Of a DNA stretch of 64,000 bases, positions 11,101 to 22,400 are shown piece after piece. The notes below the pieces were generated by a model. That model did not search any database, was not told the DNA's origin, and worked only from the letters and a program-made list of their open reading frames with translations. Origin of the DNA: Amborella trichopoda (taxonomy: Eukaryota; Streptophyta; Magnoliopsida; Amborellales; Amborellaceae); the NCBI RefSeq assembly GCF_000471905.2, contig NW_006499435.1, positions 4,348,798 through 4,412,797 on the forward strand, read 5' to 3'. Numbering within the stretch: the stretch's first letter is position 1; each line of letters opens with the position of its first letter. The position numbers and the translations under genes were made by a program.

Positions 11101-13402
11101 ATATGCATATGTCGATATTTATATCTAGGTATGTACATGTAATGTATCACTACTTTCTATACTCATACATGTAGATTATTATATAAATATACATCTGTCC
11201 ATATAAAAATGCATATCAATATAGGGTAATGTTTGTATAAGGTGTCAACCATATACTATTGAAGTATGGTATACCTCAAAACTTTGTTGAAAGTGTAGTT
11301 TCGGTGACGCAAAGCGTTGCAATGATATGAAAATCTATTCTTTCCCCCAATTATAAAATTTGCAGTTCCAGATATGGCGATGATCAAGCAGATTTATAAA
11401 CACTTGAAAATGGACAGTCTAGATAATGTGTTATAAATGAACTATTTTTAGGACTTGAAATCCCCTTGTTTTCATGTCTATGAACCTCAAGGTCAAGATG
11501 ACCGATTTAAGGGTTTTCTAGCATAGGAACAACTTTCTCTAGTGGGTTTCTTAGGTGCACCTTATTTGTACAGTATAGGGTTGACACCTTATATAAACTT
11601 TTTCCATCAATATATCACTATGTTTACAAGTTACTTCTCCCCACATCAATGCATCCAATGTCACATATTCTTAGTAGGGAAAAGATGGGATTAGCCCACT
11701 AGCTCATATGAACATATGATCCCAACGGTCCAGATTCAATCTGGGCCGATCTGACGATCACGAATGTCCGGTAGTACTTGAATTTTTTTTTTTTTTTTAC
11801 AGATCCAAATCACTTGAAGTTTTAGGTGTGTGTTCTTCTCATCAAGGCACACCTAATAAAAATTTTAAAAAAATTATTCGCAAAAAAAAGTGACCAGAAT
11901 ACCCCCCGAAACTTTTCGAGGGTATTTTGATCAATTTATTTCATGTAAAATATATTTTTTTATATTTTTTGAAGATTCTCCTATTTTTTATGAACACAAG
12001 CCTAAAATTTCAAGTGATTTGGATTTGTAGAAAAAAAACTAAAATTCAAACACTACCAGACATCCGTGATCGTCAGATCGGCCGAAAATCAATCTGGGAT
12101 GTTGGGCTCATATGTTCAAATGAGCTAGTGGGCTAATCCCATCTTTTGTTATACACATAGTTGAATCTATTAATGAAAGCATAACTGCAGAAGTAGTGGT
12201 GTGCGTGTGCATAGATGCATCAATTGAAAGATTTTATTCTAAAATCATGAAACTTGGATAAGAGAAGTCTGGAGTCTGCATAACGATAAGCAAGTTTATT
12301 CCAGGACAATGAAGAAGAAATTTGAAACTAACTAGTAATATTTCAAAACAGGGGGAAAAAAAAAGCAGCCAAGAGTTAAACACTAGAAATTTGAGAAATG
12401 TTAGAATCTCAGATTTAGGGAATTTTGTGAATATCATTCTTCTGGGTTATAGATGGGCATAAGGCATTTTTTGCATGGTATTAGACAAAAAACCAGACTC
12501 AGGTGTTTTTAAGCAACACAGACACAGGAAAAACAAAAAGGGATGACAGGTAATTTTCATTTATATCAGACTGCCGAAATGATATCTCATTATAACAGAT
12601 CAAACATAATTTCAGGCAAGGGAAAAAGCATTCCTTCAATTATTTTCCAAAGAAGACTCCCCCTCCAATTCTCCCCACTTTTAGGAAGTAGAAAATGCAT
12701 ATGCCCAACAACAACAACAAAAAAGAAGATCCCATACTTATTTCTCTAATTTGCCAAATGAATATTCCATGGTCCAAAAGCTGATAACATCAAAGAAATT
12801 TCATGCTTCATTCACTAAGTATGGGAGAAACACATAATTGACTACTAAAGATCAGCAAATGTCCATCCAGTAAGAAAAGTTCTAGAACCAGTGTCCAACT
12901 GTTTAGAGAAAAAGTACCTGCAATTCTGGGTAACGTGTAAAAGGCCCTTGGTAGAAAACCCCGAGCACTTGTCTAGCTTGAGCGCATTAAGCATATGGCC
13001 GCGTCCAGCAACAAGAATAGCAAGATCCTTATCAGTCACAACCATGCGACGAAAATGGAGAGACTTTAAGCAGTTAAAAGTCTCAGATATCTCACTAATC
13101 CATGGCCCTGCATAACCACCCCACTCCTCCGGTATCAGATTGAACATCGAAGCTCGAGGCTTTCCCTTAAGTTTCAGGGACTCAAGCCGAGGGAACCTGT
13201 TCCTTAGACGGCAAGGACTAATGGAGTAGCAGAAGGCTATGGTTATTTGCTTTCGAGTCAAAGAATCAATATAGTGCCATCTTTTACAAACCAAAGACAC
13301 GGCGCTTCTATCTCGAGGTTCATCGAGATAGGCCATGACACATTCCAGGGCCACATCAGAGATTCCAAAGCTAACTGATCGGGTGAGGCCTCGAACTTGC
13401 AT
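8178..13402 (-). CDS. COI1: COI1 jasmonate receptor, F-box/LRR protein
   Basis: F-box subunit of the SCF-COI1 ubiquitin ligase. It binds jasmonoyl-isoleucine together with JAZ repressors and marks JAZ proteins for proteasomal breakdown in the nucleus. Exons run 13402-12918, 9772-9289 and 8981-8178, all with GT-AG junctions and matching phase, giving 590 aa against 592 in Arabidopsis. The F-box spans about residues 12-55 (LVCKRWHYID). Leucine-rich repeats fill the rest. Hormone-pocket segments are conserved: KLKGKPRASMF (K79, R83 and F87, matching Arabidopsis K81, R85 and F89), LRIERG, LAVYVSD, FRLVLLEREER and WVQGYRAS. The start is the first Met before the F-box; upstream is a pyrimidine/purine-rich leader. 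Intron 1 (3.1 kb) carries two small transposons; intron 2 is 307 bp. No frame breaks were seen, so the gene looks functional. TIR1/AFB auxin receptors are relatives but differ in these pocket segments. Confidence 0.95.
11224..11605. mobile_element. MITE family A copy in COI1 intron 1 (9-bp TSD)
   Basis: A 382-bp element flanked by the exact 9-bp repeat ATCAATATA (11215-11223 and 11606-11614). One end reads GTTTGTATAAGGTGTCAAC. The other end, reverse-complemented, reads GTTTATATAAGGTGTCAAC, so the two ends form an inverted repeat. A 9-bp duplication is the hallmark of Mutator-like elements. There is no coding capacity. It lies in the long first intron of COI1, well away from the splice sites. 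Confidence 0.85.
11680..12147. mobile_element. Foldback element in COI1 intron 1
   Basis: The two ends are long imperfect inverted repeats. AAAAGATGGGATTAGCCCAC opens the element and its complement closes it. The match continues through 'CTCATATGAACATATGATCCC', the GATCTGACGATCACG region and 'CAAATCACTTGAA' for roughly 150 bp per arm. The centre holds a smaller palindrome of 'aataccc' and 'gggtatt' words shared with the elements at 29.7 and 38.0 kb. I could not define a target-site duplication, so the superfamily is open; kinship with family C is possible. Confidence 0.65.
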
Positions 13403-14570
13403 CTCTGTGATGATTCTTCTTGCTCTCTAGCTCAAGAATCAGATCCAAACCCAGCCCTAATTACCTGAAACTTCCAACCTTATCACCTGAAACTTTTGGA
13501 AAATTGAGGCTATTCTATAAGTTCAATAACTCTCAGACTTCTAGTGTTTTTTCATGTGAAACCATTCCAGATGGTCGATAAAAGTCAAATTCTTATTGGA
13601 AGCAAACGATAATGAATCAGTAGGTTGTATAATTGACTTTGAAATCAGAAGAGACGCCTTCTAACGGATTTGTTTATGAACTTGGCATGTTTATGAACTT
13701 GGCACCCTTGAACGTCATACAAGACAATTCTCATAGAAAACAGTTTCCAATCTATCTATTGATGAGTTGATAGTCTCTTGAGCCTCACAAAACCCTGATT
13801 CACTTCCGAGTAAACCATTTGTTGCTCTTTATCTATGCTCTTCAATCACCAAACACATCTAAATGCTCCAAAATCCATGAAGTCCAAATAAGAACATCTC
13901 ACTTTTCTCAAAGAGAACTACCCTCTTTGAAACTCCTCGAAACTGAATCAGTAATCTACCTGCAACTCCATGACCAGTTCTTACTCTTTCTCTGAAATCA
14001 CCAGAGGAGTGAGGATCTCCAAACCTTAATCGCATCTTCAAAACCACCGATTTCAAACTCCAAAACCAGTTCACTCTCCACCTTGATGCAACTCAAAGCT
14101 AAAGCAATCTCAAAACCCCAAAACCTTCAAACTAGCCCTCAACCATCAGTATCAGAGCCAGGAAATAGCTCAGTCAAAAGGACGAGAAATAAATGGATCT
14201 AAACAAACGAGCACCAAGAGGCAATCAATTCTCCACTATCACACATCGGATCCGCCATTAACGACCACGGAGACAAAGTTCCGACAAGCCAGAAACCCTA
14301 AAACAGCAACACTCAGGCCAATTCTCGGAGATCGAGGAAGAAACCTGAGAGAGAGGGCACATAAAAGCCTGAAATCAGGCCGATAAGGACACTGCGAAAC
14401 TGTCAAAAAGCAGATCCATTAATAGAGCTCCACAGGTCCAGCGAGGCTACTACGCCGTGTAGATTCTCGGCAGTTAATGGCCATCGCCATGAGAGCTGAA
14501 AAGCAACAAACTCCATAAACTAGGGTTTTTCTCTCTCTTAACTCATGTTCCTCTCTCTAACTGAAACATT
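13403..14570 (-). promoter_or_regulatory. COI1 5' leader and proximal promoter
   Basis: The stretch upstream of the COI1 start is unique sequence and ends at about 14.5 kb in a minus-strand GAGAGAG-rich and 'aaaccctag' block, as in many plant 5' leaders. Minus-strand 'tttcag' words near 13460-13480 could be a leader-intron acceptor. Beyond about 14.57 kb the sequence becomes AT-rich; a GACGTCA word lies near 14808. The transcription start is inferred, not seen. Confidence 0.4.
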
Positions 14571-16272
14571 TAACTACTCTTTCGACTCTCCCTTCTTCCG
14601 GTAAGTTTTCAGATTTTCTGTGTTTATCTACACCCACATTTTTTAATAATTCATTTCAAAAAACGGGTGACATAACTAATAGTACATTCAATTTATAATA
14701 ACACCTTTTAATGGGTGGTAATACTGAAACGTAGGTGTCAATAGAGGGAGAAAGTAACTTTTTAACTGTCAATATTTTAGCACCAGCTGTATCCAATTAT
14801 AGGTGCCGACGTCACCACACGGCCCCATCGTATGTGGGTCCCAGGAATGGTTATTATTCTATAACACTACATTATCAACGCCACCTCTAAAAGATAAGTG
14901 AACCCGTGGGAGCATATGCAATACTTATAATTCAAAAAATTGGATAATAAAATAAAAAATCAATTATTGGAAAATTTAACTTGTGTGGTTTGTATAAGTA
15001 TGCAGTTCTAAACAATCAAAGTAAGGTACATCTTCAAATAGTATGAAATACATCATTTTATTATCATGAATTTTTATATTGTCCTAAAAATTTAGTTCAT
15101 CTCTAATTATAGGATAAAAAGATTTAAAAATAGTGTATATATCGAGCACATCTATCAACACTTAAAAACCTTAAAAATTGACAGTCTAAATAATTCATTA
15201 ACTATTTTCAAGACTTTAAATCTATTTTTCCTCATGTTCATATGTATTGAGGTCGAAATGATCAAATTGAGGTGCTTTTCGCATCGAAACAATCTCTTCT
15301 TGTAAATTTTTGAGGTACGCCTTAACTTAACTGTTTAGGACGTCAACCTTATATTAACGTTTTTCAATTTTAATTTACATCTTGAAATTAAAAAAGATCA
15401 TCTTAAAAATTATCAAAATCACCTAAAAACATATTTCTAAATAATAAATTACTATTTTTAATATATATATTTTTAGCCTTTTTTTTTTTTATCCTGGCTA
15501 ATTGGATGCCCCAAGCTCTGTATCAATCGACTCCTTATTTGTAGCTATCAGTCCCTTCCTATGAATGGATGAATGAAACAAGAAGAAGGGCTTGTACTAG
15601 TAGAGTAGGGTTGTCATTCCTAACTGGCCATGAATTGTTCGGTTGAGTCCAAATTGGACTCAAACGAACCCAAAATCATCGCTTGTGTGTAATGACCAAC
15701 CTCCAAAAAAAAATAAAAAGAGATCAAATTGTATATTTGTGCTAAAAAGGCATCCTAGGATTGAACATATTCGGTAGGCAAGATTTAAGTGTTGAAGGAC
15801 TCAATTTTTTTATTTTTTGGAGACAAAAAAACACATCATAAATTTTCGTACATATAATTGCAATCACTCCAAACTGTTAGATAAAGGAAATCGTACGGCT
15901 GTAAATTTGAATTTAACCGACATGAAATTCAAGAGCTATTTGGACTTCGCGCATAGAAAAAGACGAATTGAAACCGTTTGGATTTACATCGGACGACTAT
16001 AAACTTGTGACGTTCCTGTAGAAAAGTCGCAGTTGCTTTTAATATAACCTCCTTATTAATACAGAATTATTACGGTCGTCCATGTTTAGGGATAAGGGAC
16101 GAGTTTTATCCTTGTCTTTTTCGTATAAGACAGACTGGTACTTGAGGGACCACATAATATTTTCTGATTATTGTTGTGGAAAGGAAGGAAATGTACACTA
16201 TGGACCACGGGACCATGCAATCCATTGTCATGAGTTTCGTCACCGTGTAATCTGCCATTGAACGGTGATTGA
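14571..16272. repeat. Intergenic with a MITE family A copy at about 14980-15365
   Basis: A family A copy begins 'gtgtggtttgtataag', contains 'ctaaacaatcaaag' and 'gaggtcgaaatgatcaaat', and ends near 'taacgtttttc'. Its flanks do not give a clean 9-bp repeat. The remainder (15.4-16.27 kb) is AT-rich with no gene seen. Confidence 0.5.
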
Positions 16273-17222
16273 GGGATCTGAACCACCTCAGAACATGACA
16301 TGATCCAAAGTGGCAGTTTCTTTTACCCATTCATCACCGTCCATCCATTGATTGGCATGCACGAGAATTACAGCCACAGATTCTCTATGCCCACAAGATT
16401 ATTATAAAATAAAAAAATTAAAACACAAATTTTGGAAAAGGGAAAATACGTCAAAATGTACTTAGAATTTGAACTATTTAATATTTTATCTTTTAGTGTA
16501 ATTTGATAACTTTCAAGACCCATTTTGATGTGTCATTCGATGGGTTATTAGAAATTTTAAGGAGAGAATGATGTGTAATCTGAAAATTGAAAAAAAAAAA
16601 TGATTGGATCGGAAACCACCTCGGAAAATAACAAGATCCGCATGGCGGGTTCTATTACCCATTCATCACCGTCCATCCATTGATTGGTATGCACGAGAAT
16701 TACAGCCACAGATTTTCTATGGCCATAAGATTATTATAAAATAAAAAATTTGGAAAAAGAAAATACTACTTCGAATTTGAACTATTTAATCTTTTATCTT
16801 TTAAGTGTAGTTTGATAAATTTCAAAACCCATTTTGATGTATCATTCCAAGGGTTCTTTGAAATTTTACGGAGAGAATGATGCGTAAATTGTCAAAAAAA
16901 AAAATGATTGGATCGGGAACCACCTCGGAGCATGACATGATCCACGTGACGGGTTCTATTACCCATTCATCACCGTCCATCCAGTAATTGGTATGCACGA
17001 GAATTACAAGCCACATATTTTCTATGGCCACAAGATTATTATAAAATGAAAAAATTAAAATATAAAATTTGGAAAAGGGAAAATACGTCAAAATGTAATT
17101 AGAACTTGAACTATTTAATATTTTATCTTTAAATGTAATTTGATAAATTTCAAAACCCATTTTAATGTGTCATTCGATGGGTTCTTTGAAATTTTATGGA
17201 GAGAATGGTGGGTAATTTGAAA
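16273..17222. repeat. Three tandem copies of a ~300-330-bp unit
   Basis: The block 'cattcatcaccgtccatcca' recurs at 16328, 16660 and 16964 (spacing 332 and 304 bp). Each copy has the same order of landmarks: 'accacctcgga' with 'acatgatcc', then 'gcacgagaattaca', 'agattattataaaat', 'gaactatttaat', 'acccattttgatgt' and 'ggagagaatg'. The copies differ by small deletions and point changes. There is no coding potential. Only three units are present, so this is a local duplication rather than a satellite. Confidence 0.75.
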
Positions 17223-20200
17223 AGAAAAATGATCCTACAGGACCATCAACCACTCATGTGTGTAGGATTCCAAATGATTATCATTAAATCTGATACGGAT
17301 TTATAGAAAAATAAAGTCCCACACCAATGTTATAAATTTTTTAAAAATTCGTACTCACTTTAATGGTGATCTTTTGGAGTCCCACATATATGGGTGGGGG
17401 AGAGTCCTATAAGATCATTACTCATCTAAAAATTGACAAGAAAAAACAAGAAAAGAGGTTAAGATGTGAAATTGATCAAATCCCGATATATAATTTTATA
17501 AATTTCCCATTTTAAAAATGATAACATTGTGGTAAGAGGGGACACAAGGAAAGTAAATAGCATGAGGTATCATCCTATGCACTGTAACATGCAGTACTTG
17601 CCCACACATACGGTTGATCTTCACCCATCATTGCCGATAATGGATGGCGGATGTTGCCTTACAAGTGCAAGAAAGAAAATAAATTTAAGTCCTAAAAATG
17701 ACACATCTTGTAACATATATCTATGCCATCCATTTTCAAAATTTTCAAGTGTTTGTATGTCTGCTCAATCTGCATTATTTTTTAATTTTAAAAACCATAC
17801 TTAGATGTAAAACGGATTTTTAGGTCATCATTGACATTTTAAACACCAAAATTACATATTTCGACGAAGTTTGAAAGTGCGTCTTACTTGGATTGTGTAA
17901 GGTTAAATAAAACAGAAACATATCAGCAGATAATTGTATGAGTTGAGGGTATGTAGCACTGCACATGATGGATGGCAAAGATCAAAGGAGAATAAACAAA
18001 ATGAACGATTGGGAAACAACAGGCTACACCAATTTTTAGTTTAAGTAACTAAATGTAGGAGGATTCCAAATTACCCAAAAACAATTAAATTGTCCCATAA
18101 TTTAGTATCCTATACATGTTCCTAGGTAGGGATCATACACTTGGTTTTTTATTTCCCTCTTAACATAGAAACTCTTGCGTAAGATCATATTTCAATTTGA
18201 TTATTTAAGCTTTAATTTGATTATTTAGAGCATGGGTTCTATACAAACCGCTTCCAAAATAAAAACCTACTAAAGCCCTCCTTAATAGAAAAGATAATGG
18301 TATTTTAAACTTTTTTCAGTAAATAAAGCACTAAAAAGTGCAAACAATGTCCGTACAAAATTTGATAATGCATTAAACATCCCTAACTTTTATGCTAACT
18401 TTTAAGAAAAATGCCATTTAAGTACACGACAATAAATAACAAAATTTTCACAAAAAGTCAAGGCTTCACGCTATTCAAACTTTTTAGGGGGACAAACAAA
18501 GCCAAGATTCAATTGTGAACTGGAAAAAGTTTACAGACAAAGAGAGCAAAGATTTAAATGTGAATTGCAAAAAGTCTACATTCAAATCATCGTTAGAATC
18601 TTACTGTAGAAATAGGGTTGCAATAATATGTAACAATATTGTTCTTATATGTAACATCTATTTGTTTTAAATGGTGCAGGTTTTATTTTATCATAAAAGA
18701 CATGATGATTTTTTTGGAATATCTCAAAAGATATGTCCAATCTACTCGTCGAGTAGACAAGACCTAGGTCAGGGTATGGGCTCAAAAATTGGACCGGGCA
18801 AGTTTGGGTCTAGGTCCTACATTATATTTTTGAGTCCCAATTTATAAACTATAAAACATATTTAAAATATAAATATTTTGATTTTTGGATCGAGTTCAGA
18901 TTCCACATTATATTTTTGGGTCTGGGTCTGGGGCTTGGTCCAATAACTTTGGGGTCAGAGTCCCAGTCCGGTCTATGTCTAGAATCCTAGACTGTTCAAG
19001 TGTTCTAGCCAATTTTGAAGACTGGTTTAGTGCCAAAAGATTTATTGCCGCCACATGATTATACTATGTATTTGCTCCCTCAGGTAAAATTTATGCTCAA
19101 AGTATTTGTTGGATCCCAAAATCTTTGAATGTAACCTCTATATCCAAACAATTAACATCAGAAATAAATAAATGGCAAACGCTATGTGCCTTAAAAATAA
19201 AATGTACCAAGATTGATAATGAACTTTTCAATTTTTGTAGAACATTTTTTTTCCGCCCCCTTAATATGACCCTATGGTGATATTTAGATAGATCCGAAAT
19301 TTTTGTATAAAAAAACTCCTCCCAACTAGCTCTTTTGCCAAGGAAGTTGTTGTACAGTATGTGCCAAAGGGAGCATGCTATATTTGTTTGTTTAAAATAA
19401 TATCAATAAAATGGCCAAATTGCATGCCAATACATTGGCTACATTCTAGAAATCATTTAGTTGGTTGCAGGGTTTTAAAAAAAGTGGCGATCCTGATCGA
19501 AATTGCCCAATCCTAATAGAAAATTTGGAGAATGGCCTCGTTCTCCCAATATAACAGTAGTTGGATGATTCCTATTAGAAACCGGCAAGTTCACTACTTC
19601 TGTCCGGGAACATGCTGGTCCAATCCAATCTCTCTCTTTTTTTTCTTTTTTTTTCTTTTTTTTTCAATTTTTAAGGTTTTTTTTGCTCTGCTTACAACCA
19701 AACCGCGACCAATATTTGGGAATGGAAATCCAGGTAAGTGATTCATCTTTTTAAATATTGTTTGGGCGTATTACGAACTATAATCCCTCAACTACAAAAA
19801 GACCAACCCACCCATGTTTCCGAATTCAACCATTGAACAAATTAGGTCACGTTAATAATTTAGTGATTGAAGTTGCTCAAGTCAACTGACTTAAATACCC
19901 TTGTTGATTTTGGATAGAATGTTTTGTCCTTTAAAAGTGTAATTTGTGTTTGGAATCTAGGATAAGCAGCAGTGTTTATACCTTCTTAGCTAAAGTGATT
20001 TAAGTAGGTCCAACTTACCAAATGCCACACTTATTTCAAGTTTCAAACCCCTTAAAAAATTACGGATTGAAACCCTACATTGGGTTTGGAACCTGAAACA
20101 ATAGCAATTGGTTTTTTTTTTTTTTTCATAGAGTTCTTCAAGGGGTACTTAAACAAAAGATAATTTTAAAAGTAACCAACTTGTTGGTAAAATTAAAATT

Positions 20201-20999
20201 TTTAAGTTTATGATCCCAATTACTTTTTAAGGTAGTTTTACCATTTTGATGAAACTTTCCCTCAAACAACAAGAAAAATAACTTGGAATAAAACATCCCA
20301 AATTTTAGAAATCATGAAATTTTAAAATAAGCATGTGAGGTTAGAAAATTATAAATATAAAAATACATACTTACGTTTTTAAAAATTTAGAGAGAAAATA
20401 TGAAATTGACTTGAAATTTCTATGCATCAATTTATCTACAATACATCATTCTAACGGCGATGTTAGAAAACTCGACCCACAAAATTATTATTATAAATAT
20501 CCCTGAGGTGGTATTATTCTTAATTTTAGGGAAAGGCAATGAAGGTAATTTCCATACACCCAAAATGAAGTTGAAATGCAATGAGATTCACTCATCAATG
20601 ATTCAAATTTCAGACGGTGTAAATTTAATACGTTTTTTAAAATAATATTAAAATATTACACGTCTTTTGATATAACATCAAATCTACATTTATCAAATAA
20701 AATAGATGATATAAATTAATACGACCTTACTTCTACAATTACAATTGTATCCTTATATAAACCTTTTTCTCAAAACATTAGCAATAGTAAAAAATGGTAT
20801 TTTCCATTAAAAATTTCGGGGAAAAGGTTTTGGACTCCTCTTGCTTTAAAGCTTTTACTTACAGAGTATATATAATTTTTGGTTTTCACTTTTGGAATAT
20901 GTTCCTTCTTCCACCGTGATTTAAAGACAAGTTACTTTAGATTAAGGGGAGACAAAAAAGTTGATGAGATGCCCTTTGATATTAACATATCATGACCGC
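17223..20999. other. Intergenic with degraded repeat fragments
   Basis: 17640-17910 is a partial family A MITE (phrases 'acacatcttgtaacata' and 'aagtttgaaagtgcgtctta'). 18720-18990 is rich in GGGTCT/GGTCC words like the inside of the hAT element at 3711. The rest is AT-rich with no credible gene. Confidence 0.4.
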
Positions 21000-22400
21000 A
21001 TTTATGTAGATAAGCACAACGCGAGTGCATATACTGTACACCTACTCTATTGGTCTGAAGACCTACGTGGGAGATCTTTTCATTCTAAAGTTTTGAGAAT
21101 CACTTAAAAGATCACTAGATGATTACTTTGAAAATAAAAAGTTTGAAATTTGAGTTTTCTAATCCAAAAATTGGATGGGTCTTTGTTCAATCTTGAGACG
21201 TTATATTTTTTAAAAATTATCGCAAATATATCTTAATTTAAGTTTAATTAAAAAAAAAATTTAAACTTTCGTTTATCTCGTCAATACTCTTTTTTTTCAT
21301 TTTTGACTTTTTTTGGACCAAAATGACCTTCACGGGACTCTTACTACCGTAATACATATCATTTTATACAGTATTTTAAATACCATAGTAACTACAAGTA
21401 AAATTACAATACTTTAAGTACCGTAAAAGTTTGGCCATCACTGTGAAGCCAATTACGGTACTTTAAGTACCATAAAAGTTAAAACCCATTATACAGTATT
21501 TTAAGTACCGTAACAACTAACTCATCTTATACGACACTTAGAATGCCGTAAATCCTTTTCTCATTATGTTTATCTATTTCATCTCTAATTCTTTTTATGT
21601 TTATATCTTATTTCTCTCTATAATTCTTTTTAATATTTATCTCTTAATTCTCTATTTAGTTCTTTTTCATCTCATATTTCTCTCTATACAATCTCATCAC
21701 CGTTTCTTTGGATAGATCATGTCATTTGTTTTGCATAGCCGAAGTCGGTGTTTGATTACTCTCTCTAAAGAAACGATCATGACATTGTAGAGAGAGAAAG
21801 AAGAGATAAAAAAAGAATTAGAGAGAGAAAGAAGAGATAAATATTACAAAAAATTAGAGAGAAAAAAAATAGATAAACATAAAAATAATTAGAGATGAAA
21901 GAGATAAACAGAATAAGGTTTACGACATTTTAAGTGCCGTATAACATGCGTTAGTGTTTACAATACTTAAAATGCCACATAAGGGTTAGTGTAGGTTTAC
22001 AGTACTTAAAGTACCGTATAAAATGCCCTGAGCATTACGGTACTAAAAGTACCGTATAAAATTCCCTAAATATTACGGTAATACGACTACCTTGAAGCTC
22101 ATTTTAGTAAAAAAAAAAAAAATCGAAAATGAGAAAAAAGGGTGGAGACGAGATAAACAAAAGTTTGGGTTTTTTTTTTTCTAATTAAACTTAAATTAAG
22201 GTATATTTACGATAATTTCCCTATATTTTTCAAGTTTATGGAAAGTGCAATTTAAAAAAAAAAAATTAAAATGTAGAGAGAGTGAATTTTTTTATTATTG
22301 AGGAATTCAAAATTTAAGGTCTTAAAATTACTCCTAAATTGGGTTTTATTCAAGCGACTAAATAGATAAATAGACTCCCATTGAGGCATGAAATCTTTTG
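21000..22400. mobile_element. MITE family B copy split by a nested element
   Basis: 21000-21201 carries the left half of family B ('gcatatactgtacacctact', 'tcactagatgattactt') and 22231-22400 the right half ('ctcctaaattgggttttatt', 'gcatgaaatcttttggc'). Between them sits the 1,011-bp element at 21211-22221. No outer target duplication could be matched exactly. Confidence 0.65.
21211..22221. mobile_element. 1-kb inverted-repeat element with palindrome arrays (9-bp TSD)
   Basis: Flanked by the exact 9-bp duplication TATATTTTT (21202-21210 and 22222-22230), which fits a Mutator-like origin. The ends are inverted repeats of about 140 bp built on AAATTATCG and CTTAATTTAAGTTTAATTA. Inside each arm (about 21340-21555 and 21918-22085) is a run of imperfect palindromes close to ACGGTACTTAAAGTACCGT, several of them spaced 30-50 bp apart. 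The centre is CTCTCTAATTCTTTTTAT-type low-complexity sequence that also pairs arm to arm. There is no open frame. It is inserted in the family B copy, so it is younger than that copy. Confidence 0.8.
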
